Assembly: GCF_002933465.1 (NCBI RefSeq) | Contig: NZ_PSZE01000027.1 | Location: 29,202 to 93,201 of the forward strand | Direction: 5' to 3' | Source: Nocardia nova | Lineage (GTDB): Bacteria > Actinomycetota > Actinomycetes > Mycobacteriales > Mycobacteriaceae | Length of the DNA stretch: 64,000 bases | Program-made: the position numbers and the translations under genes | Part shown: positions 34,109 through 42,849 of the stretch, piece by piece | How the letters are laid out: the number at the start of each line of letters is the position of its first letter | Position numbering within the stretch: position 1 is the first letter of the stretch | Notes under the pieces: model-generated | What the model was told of the DNA's origin: nothing | Databases searched by the model: none | Seen by the model: only the letters and a program-made list of their open reading frames with translations

Positions 34109-35398
34109 ATGATGCAGCAACAACCCGCGGTCGTCGGTGCCGCGTCCATCCCGATCGAAAAGGTCGGGCCTCGAATCAGCTTGCACACACCGGAATTCGC
34201 GGCCAACCCGCACGAAATCTACGACTGGATGCGAGACAACTACGGGCCGCTGGTGCCGGTGCTGCTCGCACCAGGAGTCCCGGCGACCCTGGTGATCAGC
34301 TGGCACACAGCCAGGCACATCCTCGGCGACGACGTTCGTTTCCCCGCGGACCCCCGCGCGTGGCAGGAGGGAGTGGCCGACGACTGCCCGATCAAACCGA
34401 TGATGCTGTGGCGACCGAACGTGCTGCATGCGGTCGGCGCCACCCATTCTCGTCTCCGCAAGGCGATCAACGACGCCCTGGCTGGTGTCGATCCGCACAA
34501 GGTGCGCAAAGAAGTGATCCGGAGATCGGAAGCCCTGATCGACGGGTTCTGCCAACGCGGGCGCGCAGACGTCCTCAGCGACTTCGCGCATCCGATGGTG
34601 GCCGGGGTCCTCAACAATCTGATCGGCTGCTCGGACGACACCGGTGCCCAGGTGGCCGATGCGATGGCGAGGATGTTCAACGCCACCGACGACACCGAGA
34701 CCGTCGAACAGGACCTGGCACGGGCACTCGGCCAAGTCGTTCGGCGCAAGCGGATCCACCCCGGCGACGACATCACCACGCGCCTGCTGGCATTCCCCAC
34801 CGTCCCGAGCGAGCACATGCCGCTGTCGGACGAAGAGACCATCCATCAGCTGGTCCTGCTCTTCGGGGCAGCTATCGAACCGATGGTCAACCTGATCGCC
34901 AACTCGGTGCTTCACATGATCACCGATGACCGATTCACCTCCAGCACAACGACTGTCAGCTCGACGATCGCCGACGCGATGACCGATGTGCTGTCGTTCG
35001 ACCCGCCAATGGCGAACTTCTGCTTCACCTTTCCACCCGGACCCACCGTCGTCGAAACCCAGCCAGACAAGCAGTACATCTGGTTGCCAGCGAACGAGCC
35101 CGTCATCATCAGCCTCGCTGCCTGCAACAACGATCCACGCATCCAGAAGAACCGGACGGCCAACGACTCGCACCTGGGCTGGAGCACCGGGCCGCATGCG
35201 TGTCCCAAGGATGCGCGAGACCTCGCGAAACTCATCGCCCACACCGGCATAGAGAGGCTGCTCGACGCCGTTCCTGACCTCGTTCCGGTCAATCGTGAAC
35301 CGGTCTGGCGCCGGGGTCCCTTCCACCGCGCGATGGCCGAATTCCCGGTCGAGTTCCTGCCTGTCCCCCCGATGCACGCCACCACCAGGAGGCCATGA
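34109..35398 (+). CDS. Cytochrome P450 without an ExxR motif (second of two)
   Basis: 429 residues; ATG at 34109 after AGAGAG. Heme loop GWSTGPHAC keeps the cysteine (C365) but has Trp for the usual Phe. ExxR is replaced by DVLS before FDPPM, and the I-helix (LFGAAIEPMVNLIANSV) is atypical. About the same length and layout as the preceding P450 (EFAANPHEIYDWMR versus EFAADPHAVFRYMR), so the pair probably arose by duplication. They could form a heterodimer. Confidence 0.8.
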   Translation: MMQQQPAVVGAASIPIEKVGPRISLHTPEFAANPHEIYDWMRDNYGPLVPVLLAPGVPATLVISWHTARHILGDDVRFPADPRAWQEGVADDCPIKPMMLWRPNVLHAVGATHSRLRKAINDALAGVDPHKVRKEVIRRSEALIDGFCQRGRADVLSDFAHPMVAGVLNNLIGCSDDTGAQVADAMARMFNATDDTETVEQDLARALGQVVRRKRIHPGDDITTRLLAFPTVPSEHMPLSDEETIHQLVLLFGAAIEPMVNLIANSVLHMITDDRFTSSTTTVSSTIADAMTDVLSFDPPMANFCFTFPPGPTVVETQPDKQYIWLPANEPVIISLAACNNDPRIQKNRTANDSHLGWSTGPHACPKDARDLAKLIAHTGIERLLDAVPDLVPVNREPVWRRGPFHRAMAEFPVEFLPVPPMHATTRRP

Positions 35399-35778
35399 TG
35401 CCCGCTGACCAATCCCTGACGGCCACTCTCGACCCCGCCGGCGTCGGCATGACGCGCGAGGAAATCGACCTTTTCGTGAACACACTCACGTTGACCGCCC
35501 CGCAGGTGTGGACGTTGTGTGACATCCTTCCGCCCGTCGACCAGCTGGACCACCGGTGGTGGGACGACTCACCCGCACAGCTGGCGGCCGTGATTCGGGC
35601 CAGAGCCCTCGAGCCGCATCACAGTGAGCGGTGGGGAGTCGATCACGACGATCTCGCCGAGGTCTGCGAAAACCTCCCTGCCCCACACGCAGTGGCGCTT
35701 GTAGACGCCATCGTTCGGGCCCGAACCGTGCCCGGGGACTACGTCGAGGCGCTGCGCGCGGTCGGGCTGCTGCGCTGA
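35398..35778 (+). CDS. Small unknown protein downstream of the P450 pair
   Basis: 126 residues from the ATG at 35398 (AGGAGG five bases upstream; the ATG at 35395 is too close). Helical: MTREEIDLFVNTLTL, WWDDSPAQLAAVIRAR, VPGDYVEALRAVGLL. No recognised family. Position suggests a role with the P450s. Confidence 0.5.
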   Translation: MPADQSLTATLDPAGVGMTREEIDLFVNTLTLTAPQVWTLCDILPPVDQLDHRWWDDSPAQLAAVIRARALEPHHSERWGVDHDDLAEVCENLPAPHAVALVDAIVRARTVPGDYVEALRAVGLLR

Positions 35779-35931
35779 CCTCCGGGGGGACTGGATCGCA
35801 CCGATCCGGCGCCCCGGCTTGCCACCTTTCACATCCGCATCGAGAGCCATGGGGCTCAAAGCAATTCGGCGACACACCTACCGGCCACCAATACCGGACG
35901 TGGCGCTGGCAGCACCGCGAAGGGAATCGAT

Positions 35932-37815
35932 ATGACCACCACCGATCCCACCCCAACCACCGACAAAGCCGGCATTAGCGGCGACCCCGTCGACCGACAC
36001 GTACCCGCCACCGGCGCGCTGGGTGCAGCCCTGTTCGGCACAGACCTCGCACAGCGGTCGCTGGTGCGGGAGGCCGCGGCTGCGATCGGCTACCGGCCAC
36101 AGCCTGGCCTGACCTATCTCAAGAAGGCGGTACTCGGGCCTGGGCAGCTGCGGGCGGCGATTGCCGATATCGTCGGATCTGCGGTCGCAGTCGCCGCTGA
36201 TGACGAGCTGCGGGGACTGATGGCCGAGGAGCTTGCCGTGCTCGCCCCACCAGGACTCACACCATTGACCGGTCACCTGGATCTGGCGATCGGCGCGATC
36301 GCCGCACTCGGCAACGGATCCGACTATCAGCAGCGAATCCTGCACGACCTCGACAGCGGTAAGGCACTCGGCCTGGCCGGCATCACCGAGGTCGGCGGCA
36401 CCAACGGCGCCGATTGCCGCACCCAGGCGATCTGGGATTCGGGCACCGGGGGTCTGTGGCTGCGCACCCCGGATCTGCGGGCGTCCAAGTTCAAGCCCAA
36501 CGGCAAATATCCCAGCCTCGGGCTGCCGACGGTCATGGTGGTCACCGCCCGCGTGATCGTCGACGGACGCGACGAAGGGGTGCTGCCGATCCTGCTCCGT
36601 CTGCACGATGGCACCGACTTCGCGCCCGGCGTCGAGGCGGTTTTACTTCCGGAAGGTATCTCGACACTGCCCCACTACATGTTCCGGTTCCTCGACTGCT
36701 GGGTGCCGAAAGACGCTGTGCTGGGCGGTGATTGGGCACGCATCACCGACGAAGGGCAGTTCGAATCCGACGTGCCGGTGCCCGAGCGGTTCCACCGTGC
36801 GAGCATCCCGCTGGGAGCTGGGCGACTCGACCTGGCTCGCGCCAAACTCGCCGCAGCCCGCGCCGCGGTCTGGGGGCTGCACGGTTTCGCGTCGCAACGT
36901 GGCGGTCATCAGTTCGATCCGCCCCAGCCGGGGCGGCGGATGATGGACCGGGATTCCGTTCAAGCGGATCTGGTCACGGCCGTCACCGCGCTGTACCCGG
37001 CGACGATCCTCGTCCGCAAGCTGGGCACCATGCGATCGGCTGCCGGCGCCGACGCCGTCGAGACGATGGTGTGGGCGATGATCGCGAAAGCCTCATGCAC
37101 CATCACCGCCTACGAGCAGCTGCTGATGGTCCGGCTCAACACCGCCGCCCACGGCGCCACCATCAACAGCAGACTCGGCGAATGGCACGCCAACGCGCTC
37201 GGCGCCATGATCGCCGAAGGCGTCATCCAAGCCATGCAGGTCAAAGCCGGGCGCCAGCTGACGAAGACCGGGCAGCTCCGTCTGCCGGGAACTCCCGAAC
37301 AGCTACCGACCCTCACCCAGGCACTGACCGAGCGAGAGCGAGTGATCGCGGCGGCGATCCGCGACGGCGATCTCACCGTCGCCGGGCCCGTGCTCGGACC
37401 GGACTCGGCCGCCATCGCCCTGACCAGCGCGGCCGCCGAACGCGCTCTCGCTACCGCACCCCTGATCGCAGCCACCGAAACCAGCGATCCCGACACCCGG
37501 CACCTGCTGACCACCATCGCTGCCGCCTACGCCGCAGACCGCATCTCCACCCACTACGGCTGGTTCAGCGCCCACCAGCAGCGGCTACAAACAGCTGTCC
37601 CGGACCCCGGCGCCCTCGCGAGCGAGTTGGTCGAGCATCGTCGCACTCTCGCCCGACGGCTCCCGGACCTGGTGGGCGCCTTCGACGTCCCCGATCTTCC
37701 CGGGTCACCGCTGTCGGGCCGCGACTATACGGCCCCCTGGCGTGAACTCAGCGGCTGGACCGAGGACAGCTTCATTCGCGCGGACGCGCCCCTGCCCAGC
37801 AGTCGAACCAATTGA
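35932..37815 (+). CDS. Acyl-CoA oxidase/dehydrogenase-like flavoprotein
   Basis: 627 residues, the length of acyl-CoA oxidases rather than dehydrogenases. LGLAGITEVGGTNGADCRTQA (about 143-163) matches the FAD/substrate loop of acyl-CoA oxidases, and IPLGAGRLDLARAKLAAARAAVW the C-terminal helical domain. ATG with AAGGGAATC upstream. May desaturate or oxidise an acyl or amino-acyl intermediate. Probable operon with the P450s and the nucleoside hydrolase-like gene 16 bases downstream. Confidence 0.7.
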   Translation: MTTTDPTPTTDKAGISGDPVDRHVPATGALGAALFGTDLAQRSLVREAAAAIGYRPQPGLTYLKKAVLGPGQLRAAIADIVGSAVAVAADDELRGLMAEELAVLAPPGLTPLTGHLDLAIGAIAALGNGSDYQQRILHDLDSGKALGLAGITEVGGTNGADCRTQAIWDSGTGGLWLRTPDLRASKFKPNGKYPSLGLPTVMVVTARVIVDGRDEGVLPILLRLHDGTDFAPGVEAVLLPEGISTLPHYMFRFLDCWVPKDAVLGGDWARITDEGQFESDVPVPERFHRASIPLGAGRLDLARAKLAAARAAVWGLHGFASQRGGHQFDPPQPGRRMMDRDSVQADLVTAVTALYPATILVRKLGTMRSAAGADAVETMVWAMIAKASCTITAYEQLLMVRLNTAAHGATINSRLGEWHANALGAMIAEGVIQAMQVKAGRQLTKTGQLRLPGTPEQLPTLTQALTERERVIAAAIRDGDLTVAGPVLGPDSAAIALTSAAAERALATAPLIAATETSDPDTRHLLTTIAAAYAADRISTHYGWFSAHQQRLQTAVPDPGALASELVEHRRTLARRLPDLVGAFDVPDLPGSPLSGRDYTAPWRELSGWTEDSFIRADAPLPSSRTN

Positions 37816-37831
37816 GGCTCAGGAGATCCCA

Positions 37832-38839
37832 TTGATAGACATCCGTTCCGTGCCGCCGCCGATGACGCGGCTGCCCGTCTGCATCTGCACAGACCTCGGC
37901 AACGACCCAGACGATTTGCTCGCGCTGGTCATCGCGGCCGCGGCTCTGCCGCTCCGGCTGATAGTGACCTCCGACGAATTCGGCGGCGGCGAGCGGGCGC
38001 GGCTGGCTCGGTATCTGCTCAATTTGTGCGGGCGTACCGGTGTCGTTGTCGTCGCCGGGGAAGAAATCGAGGGTGCGGAGGCTCGCTGGGTGTGTGACGG
38101 GCTGGTGCCGTCGAACTTCCCGCCGACCTCCATGCCGATTACCGGGTCGATGGTCGAGGCGGTGCGCACTGTGTTGGGTGATGGCCACCGCGCAGCATGG
38201 ATCGGGCAGGGCCCGGTCACGAACCTGGCGTGGCTGTACAAATGCGCTCCGGAGCTGGCGCGGCGGCTGGTGATCACGTTGATGGGCGGCGGGCCGGCGC
38301 ACCTGTATCGCGACCCGTCCCGCGCCAGCCACAACCCGCGAATGGACCCCGCGAGCGCACGTGCGATCTGGACCGCGCCGGACCTGGATCTGCGGTTGGT
38401 GACCTCGGATGTGACCTTCACCGACGCAAACGAGATCACCCGCGACAGTGAGATTTATCGGCTGCTCGCGGCCGACAACTCGCCGAAGTGGGCGCGGCTG
38501 GTGGCCGACGGGTACGACCGGTGGTTCGCGCGCAAACGGCCGGGATCCAAAGCAGCTGATCCGATGGCGGTTACCGCGGCGGCAGGGCTGCCGTTCGTGA
38601 CATTCGATGCGGTCCGAGTCGCGATCGGCTCCGATGCCCGAATGCATCTGGACCCCAACGGAACTGCATTGCGCATGTCGACAGCCGCGGACTATACGGC
38701 CTTCCGCAGCTGGGTGGCGATGGTCGTGCAGCACGCCCTCGAGTCCGGAATGGGATACGAACCCTCGCTGATCGGACGGCTGCCGAGCGTTCCCGGACCG
38801 ACAGCGGTAGGGGCAGCACCGATAGGCCGCCGGTCATGA
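37832..38839 (+). CDS. Nucleoside hydrolase-like protein
   Basis: 335 residues from the TTG at 37832, chosen for AGGAGA five bases upstream; a GTG at 37742 lies inside the upstream gene. CTDLGNDPDD (19-28) gives the Asp cluster that holds calcium in nucleoside hydrolases, followed by LVIAAAALPLRLIVTSDEF, WIGQGPVTNLAWLY and MGGGPAHLY. It should cleave an N-glycosidic bond of a nucleoside or a related C1-linked sugar. Confidence 0.7.
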   Translation: MIDIRSVPPPMTRLPVCICTDLGNDPDDLLALVIAAAALPLRLIVTSDEFGGGERARLARYLLNLCGRTGVVVVAGEEIEGAEARWVCDGLVPSNFPPTSMPITGSMVEAVRTVLGDGHRAAWIGQGPVTNLAWLYKCAPELARRLVITLMGGGPAHLYRDPSRASHNPRMDPASARAIWTAPDLDLRLVTSDVTFTDANEITRDSEIYRLLAADNSPKWARLVADGYDRWFARKRPGSKAADPMAVTAAAGLPFVTFDAVRVAIGSDARMHLDPNGTALRMSTAADYTAFRSWVAMVVQHALESGMGYEPSLIGRLPSVPGPTAVGAAPIGRRS

Positions 38840-38952
38840 GCACCAGCGAGCGCCGGTTGCATTCGAACTGCTCGTCGAACTGCCGTGCGCGTGCCCGAAC
38901 AGATCAATGCCGCCGCCAGCTCGCCGAGCAGGCATCTGAGGACGCCGGATGA
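38836..38952 (+). CDS. Tiny 38-residue ORF coupled at both ends
   Basis: Fills the gap between the nucleoside hydrolase-like and methyltransferase genes exactly. Its ATG overlaps the upstream stop and its TGA overlaps the downstream start (ATGA on both sides). The peptide is Arg-rich with three cysteines (C12, C16, C25). It could be a small real protein or only a translational bridge; open frames of this size are common in such GC-rich DNA. Confidence 0.35.
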   Translation: MSTSERRLHSNCSSNCRARARTDQCRRQLAEQASEDAG

Positions 38953-39788
38953 GCAGCCAACAAGAGGCCGAGCCTCAGGCCCCGGAGCCGATCTCCATCC
39001 ATAACCCGCGCCGGGCTCAGTGCGGGCGAGTCCACGATTTCCTGCTGACCGGCGGGAAGGATTCGTACGACGTGGACCGGGAAGTCGGCGAGCAGATCAT
39101 GCGCGAATGCAGCGCTTTCCAGGAGTCGGCCCGTGCTGCCCGGCTGTTCCTGGTGCGCGCCGTGCACCACCTGACGGCCGAATGCGGAATCAGTCAGTTC
39201 GTCGAGCTCGGATCGGGCTATCCGTGCTCGCCGAATCTGCATGAGGTCGCGCGCAGCACGGCGCCGACGACACGCACCTTGTACCTGGACTCGGACGCGG
39301 TGATCGCCGCGCATGGCCGCGCGTTTCTGGAGGACGAGCACAACGTATTCGTCCATGCGGACCTAACCGACACCAGCACCGTCGCGCAGCAAATCGACAA
39401 GAATATGAATCTCGCTGTGCCCGTGGCGATTTGCCTCGGATTCGTCGGCGAGTTCATCGAGGATCCGCAGGCCGTGGTCAACGCCGTTTCGGCGGTGGTG
39501 CCGGCAGGGTCTTACGTGATTTTGAGCCATGTCACCAGCGACGTCGACACCGAAGAGGTCACGCGGGCCGCGGAAATCTATCGGGATTACGGCATCGCGT
39601 TCTGGCCGCGTCCGCGTCAGGAGATCGAGGAGATTCTGTCGGGCTGTGAGCTGATCGAGCCCGGCTTGGTGGCTTCGCAAAGGTGGCGACCGGATCCGGA
39701 TATCGATGCGGTACACGCCGCTGCGCTCGGCTGGGATCCGGCCTCGATAGGTGAGACCTGCCTGGCGGCGGTAGGGAAGGTCCGATGA
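38949..39788 (+). CDS. DUF574-family SAM-dependent methyltransferase
   Basis: 279 residues. GRVHDFLLTGGKDSYDVDRE is the family N-terminal signature. Motif I is QFVELGSGYPCSPNLHEVA (83-101), followed by TLYLDSDAV as the acidic loop. A second member of the family encoded at 25255 on the other strand, but only distantly similar, so not a recent copy. Probably methylates a product of the cargo pathway or acts in regulation. Confidence 0.8.
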   Translation: MSSQQEAEPQAPEPISIHNPRRAQCGRVHDFLLTGGKDSYDVDREVGEQIMRECSAFQESARAARLFLVRAVHHLTAECGISQFVELGSGYPCSPNLHEVARSTAPTTRTLYLDSDAVIAAHGRAFLEDEHNVFVHADLTDTSTVAQQIDKNMNLAVPVAICLGFVGEFIEDPQAVVNAVSAVVPAGSYVILSHVTSDVDTEEVTRAAEIYRDYGIAFWPRPRQEIEEILSGCELIEPGLVASQRWRPDPDIDAVHAAALGWDPASIGETCLAAVGKVR

Positions 39789-40999
39789 CGTGCCTTCATA
39801 TCCCGCGATCGGTACCAATCCAGCGTGAACAGCGGCGGGCGAACGACATACCGACGGCCGAAGGGGAGTCGCACAGATGCATGCGCGAGGGAGCGACATT
39901 GGACAGCCCGGACGTTCTGGTGGTCGACGACGGCCGCTTGAAGGCGACGTGGCCGTTCCTGGCTGATCGTCTGCGTAATGGTCTGGTCAGCCGGGATCTC
40001 ACGGTGAGGTGGGAAAGTCTGCCCGCTGGCAAGTCTTTGCGTGAGATCGAGGGGATTGCGGAGGTCCCCGCGCTGGTGCTGCTCGATGTCGAGCCCCGTG
40101 CAGAGGACATCGCGGCGATGCCGCGGCTGGAGGTCGTCGCCGGGATTACCGGGACTGGCCCTGTGGTGGCGCCACAGCTGGCTGCGCGGGGCATTCCCTA
40201 TGTCGACGGGTCGCGCGGTCACGCCTATTCGCGGGCGGAGATGGCGCTCGCGTTGACGCTGTCGTCGTTGCGGCAGCTGCCGAGCTGGCATGTCAAGATG
40301 GCGGTCGAAGGCCCCGCGGCGTGGCCGCTTCCCAGCTGGCAGTTCAGCGATCACCACGGTTACGTGAGCGGCACCCTGCGCGGCAAACGCGTCGTCGTGA
40401 CGGGTCTGGACCCGGTGGGAACGCACGTCGCCGACCTGTGCAGCGCGTTCGGTGCGGTGGTGTCTGTCGCCGATCCATCTGCCGAAGACATCGATTTCAC
40501 TGTCTGCGATGTGCAACGGGTAGGAATCGACGAGATACCAAGGGCTGGCGACATCCTCGTGGTGGCCTCTGGCTCGCCGGAATTGCGGGTACCCGCTGGC
40601 GTGGTCAACCGCATGGCGCCGGGCTCGCTGGTGGTCACCATCGACAGTGCCGGAATCGATCTGGCCGCGCTGCGCGCCCGCGTCCTGTGCGACGAGCTGG
40701 CGTGGGCCACTGACGTGTATGAGACCACGCCGGTCGCTCTCGATGATCCGATCCTCGGCCGCGACAACGTGATTCACACACCAGACGTGGCCCGTTGCAC
40801 CCGTGACGCGAACCATGGCGTCGCTGATGTTCTGGGAGAGAATGTGATTCGGGTTCTGTGTGGCGGGCAGCCGTGGCCATGGGATTGCGTTCCAGCCGCC
40901 CGGTCTTCCACGGAACCGACAGCCTCGGCTGGTTTGCCGGAGGTTGAGGCTGGCCCGTTGGCGAATATCGTCCCCGGGATCGAGGCAGGCCGATGGTAG
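39785..40999 (+). CDS. D-2-hydroxyacid dehydrogenase-like protein, catalytic residues replaced
   Basis: 404 residues from the coupled ATG at 39785; an ATG at 39881 fits the family start better. The fold is visible: YVDGSRGHAYSRAEMALAL, the Rossmann motif GKRVVVTGLDPVGTHVAD, and ATDVYETTPVALDDPIL-NVIHTP. The catalytic arginine position (usually ARG) reads DSAG and the catalytic histidine (usually TPH) reads TPD. The dinucleotide motif is also altered (G-L-D-P-V-G). Probably not an ordinary reductase. Confidence 0.65.
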   Translation: MTCLHIPRSVPIQREQRRANDIPTAEGESHRCMREGATLDSPDVLVVDDGRLKATWPFLADRLRNGLVSRDLTVRWESLPAGKSLREIEGIAEVPALVLLDVEPRAEDIAAMPRLEVVAGITGTGPVVAPQLAARGIPYVDGSRGHAYSRAEMALALTLSSLRQLPSWHVKMAVEGPAAWPLPSWQFSDHHGYVSGTLRGKRVVVTGLDPVGTHVADLCSAFGAVVSVADPSAEDIDFTVCDVQRVGIDEIPRAGDILVVASGSPELRVPAGVVNRMAPGSLVVTIDSAGIDLAALRARVLCDELAWATDVYETTPVALDDPILGRDNVIHTPDVARCTRDANHGVADVLGENVIRVLCGGQPWPWDCVPAARSSTEPTASAGLPEVEAGPLANIVPGIEAGRW

Positions 41000-41409
41000 G
41001 GGCGGCGGTTCTGGAGCGGTCTTTTCAGAGCGGTGCTGTGCGCCGCCGAGCTGCTGATGTGCCGTTCGGCGGTGGTACTGGCTCCGCGGGTTTCTTGCTC
41101 AGCAGGGTTCAAGCGCTGGTTCTGTGCGCGCTGGCCGGTGCGGAGGGCGGCCTGACCGCAGCGGAGCTGGCGGCCGTGACCGCTGGCGCCCGCACGACGC
41201 CGGTCGCGCCGGCGGTTGCGGCGCTGGAGGCTCGGAGCCTGGCCCGGGGGCACGAAAGGTTCGGGGCCGGACAGCGCGCGGCGTGGGCCTGGTCGCCGAC
41301 GAGTCTCGGCCGCCGCATCGTGGAGGCGATGACGACAACTGAGGGCTGCGGTGCGGTCATCGAGGTGGAATCCGTGCGGGTGAATGCGGCTGAAGCGAGG
41401 CAACGGTGA
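40993..41409 (+). CDS. Winged-helix-like DNA-binding protein
   Basis: 138 residues. VQALVLCALAGAEGGLTAAELAAVT, then ALEARSLARGHE and AWSPTSLGRRIVEAM, follow the helix-helix-wing plan of MarR/ArsR-type regulators. ATG overlaps the previous stop by 7 bases. Coupled to a TetR-type gene, so both may regulate this block. Confidence 0.55.
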   Translation: MVGAAVLERSFQSGAVRRRAADVPFGGGTGSAGFLLSRVQALVLCALAGAEGGLTAAELAAVTAGARTTPVAPAVAALEARSLARGHERFGAGQRAAWAWSPTSLGRRIVEAMTTTEGCGAVIEVESVRVNAAEARQR

Positions 41410-42032
41410 GCGCCGACATGGCGGCTCTGCCGCGCTTGCGGCCGGAGCAGCAGATCACTCGGGACCGGCTTCTCCGCTCGGCGAGTGAGTTGTTCATGGC
41501 CGAGGGTTTTCATACGACCTCGGTCGACAGGATCGCCGCCCATGCTGGGTACAGCCGCAGTGCGGTCTTCGGGAGCTTCAGCGGCAAAGCCGAGATCGGT
41601 GCGGCCGTGCTCGATGAGATGTACGGCCACGTCACCGACCGCATGCGTCTTGTCCGGGTCACGACCGTGGAGCAGCTGGTATCCACCGTGACGACGTGGG
41701 GATATCTCGCGGTGAGCCGGCCCGGCTGGATCCGGCTGGAACTGTCACTGGCCGGGCCTTCCGCTCCTACCCGGTCGGTGCCGCTGGCGCGACTGATCTC
41801 GGCACTCGGTGGCTGGTTCACCCGCGCTGCCGAAGATATCGGCGTGCAGGCGGCCGAAGGCGAAGAAGTCGCCTATGTGCTGATGAGCACGCTGGCGGGC
41901 CTTCTCACCGCCCACCCGGATTCAACCGACATCACGACCGGCTTGGTTCGCCAACGCGTCGAGCTCGTGTTGAAGACCTTCATTCCGCATCAGCTCAACG
42001 GCGCGACGGCCACCACGGGGAGGACGCCGTAG
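41406..42032 (+). CDS. TetR-family transcriptional regulator
   Basis: 208 residues from a GTG overlapping the previous stop (GTGA). N-terminal TetR helix-turn-helix: RDRLLRSASELFMAEGFHTT and VDRIAAHAGYSRSAVFGSF (about 18-65). C-terminal ligand domain of ordinary size. Likely controls the preceding genes or an unseen operon. Confidence 0.8.
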   Translation: MSADMAALPRLRPEQQITRDRLLRSASELFMAEGFHTTSVDRIAAHAGYSRSAVFGSFSGKAEIGAAVLDEMYGHVTDRMRLVRVTTVEQLVSTVTTWGYLAVSRPGWIRLELSLAGPSAPTRSVPLARLISALGGWFTRAAEDIGVQAAEGEEVAYVLMSTLAGLLTAHPDSTDITTGLVRQRVELVLKTFIPHQLNGATATTGRTP

Positions 42033-42123
42033 TGATGCCGTGCTGCGTGTCGCGACATCTAGAGCGCGGCAGTAGTCGGACGACTCGGCACTGAACCGTA
42101 CATCGATTGAAGGAGACCAAATC

Positions 42124-42501
42124 ATGGATAGCGCAACGAACCTTGCGACACCGCAAAAGCCTTTCGGCGATCCCGGCCAATCCAGCGGTCCTGAAACACC
42201 GACGGTAGCCGCAGTGGCAGTGACGTCGCTGGGGATCGGGATGGTGTATGTGCGATTCGACGCCCAGCACCCGCGCGATCTGGGTACGGATCCTCGCGGT
42301 TTCACCTTCGGTTACGAAGCGCTCGCCAACGCCGAGCAATTCGGCTCGACCGTCGCTCTCGACGAGCGAATGGCCGAGTGCGACCTGTACGCGGAAGTGA
42401 TTAGCGGCCACTATCTCGCAGCCGCACTCACACCCCTGTGTACGGCGGCAGTCGCGGAGCAGGTCGAATTGGTGAGTGTGGACAACTATGCGATGTTGTG
42501 A
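42124..42501 (+). CDS. Small unknown protein
   Basis: 125 residues; ATG with AAGGAGACC upstream, which supports a real gene. TVAAVAVTSLGIGMVYVRFDAQHPRD resembles a beta strand pair; no known family. The frame stays open after its TGA, with a further 92 codons to 42777. Confidence 0.5.
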   Translation: MDSATNLATPQKPFGDPGQSSGPETPTVAAVAVTSLGIGMVYVRFDAQHPRDLGTDPRGFTFGYEALANAEQFGSTVALDERMAECDLYAEVISGHYLAAALTPLCTAAVAEQVELVSVDNYAML

Positions 42502-42849
42502 CCACATCGACGGGAGCTGCCGGGCACCGACAACGTCTCAGCGTTGATGGTGGACACGGCATTCGATCTGGATATATCGACGCCGGACCTGCGCAGCACC
42601 TGTGCAGCGGCGAAGGTGTCGAGCCAGTATCTGGATCCGACCTGCGACAGTTGGCGGGGACCGATCACCTCGGCATTGGGATCGGCGCTGCTGACCGCGC
42701 GATCGCTGGGCTGGTGCTCCTGGCGGAGCCTGGATCTGGACCCGCTGGTCACCGAGTCGGCTCGCGAGACACGGTAACCGGTCGTGGCAGCGCAACAGCA
42801 ACAACCTGAAGGGCGCGGACAGGTGCCGTGCCATGATTCAGGTGGGTGT
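42502..42849 (+). other. 348-base stretch without a confident gene
   Basis: Directly after the TGA at 42499-42501 the same frame continues open to a stop at 42775-42777. It contains MVDTAFDLDISTPDL from 42547 and has good GC at third positions. No ribosome binding site precedes the internal ATG. It may be a separate small gene, the second half of an interrupted one, or chance. Nothing clear follows to 42849. Confidence 0.4.

Noticed and set aside
33965..35485. 506-codon minus-strand open frame
   Set aside because: Shadow of the second P450 gene.
35849..35935. 28-codon ORF ending in ATGA at the acyl-CoA oxidase-like gene
   Set aside because: No proper ribosome binding site and the downstream gene has its own; likely chance in GC-rich DNA.
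42032..42094. 20-codon ORF starting in the TetR stop
   Set aside because: Ends before the next gene without coupling; no other evidence.
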